The notes under the pieces: generated by a model | The model's database searches: none | The model's input: only the letters and a program-made list of their open reading frames with translations | What the model was told of the DNA's origin: nothing | Source of the DNA: an uncultured Clostridia bacterium | GTDB lineage: Bacteria > Bacillota > Clostridia > UBA1381 | Reading direction: 5' to 3' | DNA length: 9,436 nucleotides | NCBI GenBank assembly: GCA_934489015.1 | Contig: CAKSSN010000045.1 | Span: 1 to 9,436, forward strand | Made by a program: the position numbers and the translations under genes | Shown: piece by piece, positions 6,645 to 9,436 of the stretch | Layout: each line of letters opens with the position of its first letter | How positions within the stretch are numbered: position 1 is the first letter of the stretch

Positions 6645-9281
6645 TTATTTTGCTGCTGTAAGCGGTTTAAAATTCGTGTTCCACAAAAATGCCTTCTGCA
6701 CTGCCGAAGCCTCTGTTGAAAGATAAGCTATACCGTCTTTTCCCACTGTTGCCGATTTCAAATCAACAAGCGCTCCGCTTTCGCTGTCGTAGGAAGCAAT
6801 ATAAAGAATTGATCCCTCCGGCACTTTATAAGCCGCTCTTGCAATAAATCTTGAATTTTCTTCAGATACACTAAGCATATCCGACTTTTCCGTCTTTTCA
6901 AGAGTAAAGTAATTATATCCGTCGCCGCTTTCCGAAACTATAAGTGCCAAAGAAGCGTTATCAAGCGAGCCTGTTTCCGTAAAGCTGTCATCCGCAAAAA
7001 GCTTAACATCACATCCAAGCTCTGCTTTAAGTGCATCAAGGCTTGTTATTTCGGATGTATATCTGATTTTGCCGTCAAAAGCCGAAGCATTGTCAGCTGT
7101 TACGGAAACTACGTCCTCTGCCGTATCATAGAAGCCGTCATACAGTCTGAAATCATCATATAAAACTTTTCCGCTTGTGCTGCCTGCCTTTATTCCGAGA
7201 TCTATTCTTCCGACACCGTTTGCATTAAATCCACCGTTTGTATCAGTAAGCAGCTTGCCGTCAAGCCATACGTGTCTTCTGCCTCTCATCGGGTCATAGG
7301 AAACGGCAACTCTGTGCCACATACCTCTTGCAAGCTTTCCGCCCTCTGTGTATGTACCGCTGACATCATAAGCAATGCTGCCGTCTGTGTTCCAGGTTAA
7401 TATTCCGCCGTTTGAATTGTCTACGCCGTCGCTTGTGCAGATTTTTGCTATGGCATTTCCGTCAGCATAAACGTTTACCGCATATGTATACGGCTTTGCG
7501 TCATAATACTTGCTCATTTCGGCATTATCGAGCTGATATTTTGCCAATTTAGATGTAGGTTCGCTTGCGGCTGTAAGTGAATATGAAATATCATCAGCCG
7601 CTTTTCCGGCAGCTCCGAACGCATCTCCGATTTCTGCCACAGCACCCTGCCAGTTATGTCCGCCTACGGAGCCGATATTTGTATATCTTAAAATATCAAT
7701 CTTATTTACAATAGGAATATATATTTCCTCGTCGCCCTTAACGCCCTTTAAATAGTCGCCTGCCACAACCTTGTCGATAGACCTTGTTCCTGTAATCGGT
7801 CTTGTGTTATCTTCATTCATAACAAGACCGGCACGCGTCATTTGCTTTGAAGAGTCTACAATCGAAAACTCATAGCCGGCAGATGAATTAGCAGCATTTA
7901 AAACCTTGTAAGCATACGGTGCGCCGCCGTCATTTGCCGAAGAAAGAACAACAAGATTTTCTCCGTCCGTTTTCACATAGTAGTTTGGCTTTTGCTCGGA
8001 ATTTCCTACCCATGTATAGCCGAACTCATATGTGGAGCTGAACTTAAGGCCGAGCTTCTGAAGAGGAGGAACGGCTCTCTTTTCAAGAGAATATTCATAT
8101 GAAATGCCGCCGCTTTTCGGAACAACAACAGCTATAGAGCTGTCCGTAAGTCCGAAGGCTTCCTTATACTCGTTTGTGTAAACCTTAACGGCTCTTGCGT
8201 CCGTTATGCTCTTTACCTCATTTTCAAGAGCTTCCGCAGATGTAATATCCTCGCTGCTGTATTTAATCATCTTATTTGCGGTATCAACCGAAACAGATGC
8301 AGAAGTGTCCGTAACGTTTAAGCTGTCATAAACCGCTCTGTAATAGCCGTAATAAACTCTCGGATCTGCATAAGCGATATTGCCCGCGCCGCTGCCCGAA
8401 GCCGTTCCGAAACGAATTGATGACGGGAGCTGATTCCAAATGCCGCACTGCTGAAACTCTTTTCCGTCTATCCACAATGTTGAAAAGTCACCCTTAGGCT
8501 TGTCAACCGTAATTGCAATTCTGTGCCACTGATTTTGAGCGAGCGAAAGACCCGTATCGGTCCATGCGCCGTTTTTCAAATATGTACAGCTTCCGTCAGC
8601 GCCCATTTTTATAAGCTCATTGCCGCCGTCCTTTGAAATCATTGCTGTTGCATTTCCGTCAACATATACGGAAACCTCAAGCGTTATCGGCGCCGTACTC
8701 TCCGTAAGACCTGAGCCGAAGCTGTATTCCGTGCGTATCGATGATGTGTTTTCGGCATTTTCCGGTATTTCAAAAACCACTGCCGACTCATCAAAGCCTC
8801 TGCCAAACACGCCGTTTTTCACTAAGTTATTGCGATAGTTTTCGTTCGGCTTCCAGCCATCAAAAAAGCCCTGATTTATGCCTGTGTCAGCCGCAGCTTC
8901 AGCCTGATCGACTATCGGGACATAAATTGTTTCATCACCCTTTACGGCTCTCAAAAAGCTTCCGCCCACAACAGGATTTCCAACCTCACTGCCCGGATAT
9001 TGTTCCTTGTCGGCGTTTGTCATACGCAAGGTATATCCGTTAGATGAAGAAAGATAATTATTATAAAACGGATAAATCTGCAATATTCGATCGCCGTTCC
9101 ACGGATGAGAAAATGCCCAAACGCAGTCGCCTTTTACAAAAATCTGCCCCGGCTTATCATTGCTTGCCGACAGACCTATTTTATCCGCCGCAGTTTCATC
9201 GGCAAGAGCCGAAGCCCCGAAAAGTGACGCGCTCAGCGCCAAAGCCGACACAATACTTGTAAATCTTTTTAATACATTCAT
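6645..9281 (-). CDS. Secreted multimodular non-catalytic protein with LamG-like and Ig-like modules
   Basis: An 878-aa protein with a Sec signal peptide (residues 1-27, cleavage probably after ALA). I see no catalytic domain. It consists of repeated modules. A1 (about 34-125) has an N-G-Y-T-L strand and ends in the motif RAVKGDETIYVPI. L1 (about 165-316) is a concanavalin/LamG-like sandwich with Q-W-H-R-I and L-W-I-D-G-K motifs. B1 (about 318-401) is a small Ig-like unit ending Y-E-Y-S-L-E. A2 (about 409-526), L2 (about 562-717) and B2 (about 722-797) repeat the series. C (about 801-875) holds YIASYDSESG and ends near KAFLWNTN. All four module types recur in the lyase encoded just downstream, so a glycan-binding, scaffolding or adhesion role beside that enzyme is inferred. 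There is no LPXTG, SLH or dockerin motif at either end, so attachment to the cell is unexplained. The start is set by AAAGGA eight bases upstream. The gene call is secure; the function is a guess. Confidence 0.93.
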   Translation of the reverse strand: MNVLKRFTSIVSALALSASLFGASALADETAADKIGLSASNDKPGQIFVKGDCVWAFSHPWNGDRILQIYPFYNNYLSSSNGYTLRMTNADKEQYPGSEVGNPVVGGSFLRAVKGDETIYVPIVDQAEAAADTGINQGFFDGWKPNENYRNNLVKNGVFGRGFDESAVVFEIPENAENTSSIRTEYSFGSGLTESTAPITLEVSVYVDGNATAMISKDGGNELIKMGADGSCTYLKNGAWTDTGLSLAQNQWHRIAITVDKPKGDFSTLWIDGKEFQQCGIWNQLPSSIRFGTASGSGAGNIAYADPRVYYGYYRAVYDSLNVTDTSASVSVDTANKMIKYSSEDITSAEALENEVKSITDARAVKVYTNEYKEAFGLTDSSIAVVVPKSGGISYEYSLEKRAVPPLQKLGLKFSSTYEFGYTWVGNSEQKPNYYVKTDGENLVVLSSANDGGAPYAYKVLNAANSSAGYEFSIVDSSKQMTRAGLVMNEDNTRPITGTRSIDKVVAGDYLKGVKGDEEIYIPIVNKIDILRYTNIGSVGGHNWQGAVAEIGDAFGAAGKAADDISYSLTAASEPTSKLAKYQLDNAEMSKYYDAKPYTYAVNVYADGNAIAKICTSDGVDNSNGGILTWNTDGSIAYDVSGTYTEGGKLARGMWHRVAVSYDPMRGRRHVWLDGKLLTDTNGGFNANGVGRIDLGIKAGSTSGKVLYDDFRLYDGFYDTAEDVVSVTADNASAFDGKIRYTSEITSLDALKAELGCDVKLFADDSFTETGSLDNASLALIVSESGDGYNYFTLEKTEKSDMLSVSEENSRFIARAAYKVPEGSILYIASYDSESGALVDLKSATVGKDGIAYLSTEASAVQKAFLWNTNFKPLTAAK
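6657..8057 (-). repeat. Second A-L-B series plus C module of the module protein
   Basis: Protein-level repeat covering residues 409-875. It shows L-G-L-K then KGDEEIYIPI (A2), M-W-H-R-V and V-W-L-D-G-K (L2), and I-R-Y-T-S-E-I-T-S-L-D-A-L (B2). The added C unit has ASYDSESGALVD and KAFLWNTN. The L2-B2-C part matches the N-terminal L-B-C of the neighbouring lyase in order and motif. Confidence 0.7.
8079..9182 (-). repeat. First A-L-B module series of the module protein
   Basis: Protein-level repeat covering residues 34-401. A starts near D-K-I-G-L-S and ends at KGDETIYVPI. L is the concanavalin-like sandwich. B has the I-K-Y-S-S-E-D-I-T-S-A-E-A-L pattern. The second series shares the key motifs but has diverged, so this is an old duplication. 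Confidence 0.7.
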
Positions 9282-9289
9282 TTTGATTT

Positions 9290-9295
9290 TCCTTT
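9290..9295 (-). promoter_or_regulatory. Ribosome binding site of the 878-aa module protein
   Basis: AAAGGA on the transcript strand, eight bases before the ATG at 9281. It fixes the start codon directly ahead of a clean signal peptide. Confidence 0.7.
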
Positions 9296-9337
9296 CTTTT
9301 TTTATTTTTGCCCGAACAATCTTAAATAAAAATTTTT

Positions 9338-9345
9338 ACCTCCTT
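9338..9345 (-). promoter_or_regulatory. Orphan Shine-Dalgarno sequence in the leader
   Basis: The transcript strand reads AAGGAGGT here, a perfect anti-16S match. No ATG, GTG or TTG follows at a usable distance: the nearest TTG is about 19 bases away and opens only a five-codon frame. The true start of the 878-aa gene is about 57 bases further on with its own site. Such start-less sites are known in Bacillus as mRNA-stabilising elements (STAB-SD). That role here is inferred. Confidence 0.4.
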
Positions 9346-9436
9346 GTTTTAATTTTTTTATAGCCACGTGCAAAACTCCAAAGATATAGAGTTTATGCGG
9401 TTTTACGGATGTGGCGAATTCGTTTTGTCACTATAA

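Larger units (their letters stand above)
9282..9436 (-). promoter_or_regulatory. Structured 5' leader of the lyase operon
   Basis: This stretch upstream of the first gene contains no supported coding sequence. On the transcript strand a hairpin forms between GCA(T)AAACTC and GAGTTTTGC (9398-9370), with a ten-base loop and one bulged T. It sits inside a GCCAC/GTGGC helix (9415-9411 with 9367-9363). The same GTGGC, extended to GTGGCTATAA, can instead pair with TTATAGTGAC at the window edge (9436-9427) with one mismatch and one G-U pair. Mutually exclusive helices suggest a regulatory RNA, but I cannot match the consensus of any riboswitch class I know. No convincing -35/-10 pair was found here, so the promoter probably lies beyond the right edge. 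Confidence 0.35.

Noticed and set aside
9358..9436. Assignment of the leader to a known riboswitch (c-di-GMP, purine, preQ1, T-box, cobalamin)
   Set aside because: None of the conserved core strings I know for these classes is present.
1..9436. Mobile elements, CRISPR arrays, tRNA or rRNA genes
   Set aside because: No transposase or integrase reading frame, regularly spaced direct repeats, tRNA cloverleaf or rRNA signature was seen on either strand.

Overview
The window is a moderately AT-rich bacterial segment. Every convincing gene lies on the minus strand and reads from right to left. Purine-rich Shine-Dalgarno sites, AT-rich intergenic DNA, Sec signal peptides, a DUF4830-type protein and Firmicutes-style surface modules point to a Clostridia-class Firmicute, probably a gut polysaccharide degrader. 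I cannot name a genus. Stop-codon use fits the ordinary bacterial code.

In transcription order: (1) 9436-9282 is a leader of about 155 bases with a foldable element and a Shine-Dalgarno sequence that serves no start codon. (2) 9281-6645 encodes an 878-aa secreted protein built only of non-catalytic modules. (3) A 70-base gap holds a strong intercistronic hairpin. (4) 6574-2135 encodes a 1479-aa secreted multidomain polysaccharide lyase of the heparinase II/III type. (5) 2133-653, starting one base after the lyase stop, is a gene for a cytoplasmic 493-aa protein of a deacetylase-barrel-like family, interrupted by a one-base frameshift near 1636. (6) A terminator-like hairpin at 601-639 ends this unit. 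(7) 542-132 is a separate small DUF4830 membrane-anchored protein gene. (8) The left edge carries a strong sigma-A promoter firing leftward into a gene outside the window.

The first three genes look like one polysaccharide-utilisation operon. A secreted lyase would cleave an acidic glycan outside the cell. A companion protein made of the lyase's own accessory modules would bind substrate or organise the enzyme. A cytoplasmic protein may process the products. The clearest novelty is modular. Four recurring units (called A, L, B and C here) are shuffled between genes 1 and 2. Gene 1 reads A-L-B-A-L-B-C, and the lyase reads L-B-C-L-[lyase]-A-L. The C-terminal L-B-C of gene 1 matches the N-terminal L-B-C of the adjacent lyase. 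No transporter, regulator, tRNA, rRNA, CRISPR array or transposase is visible.
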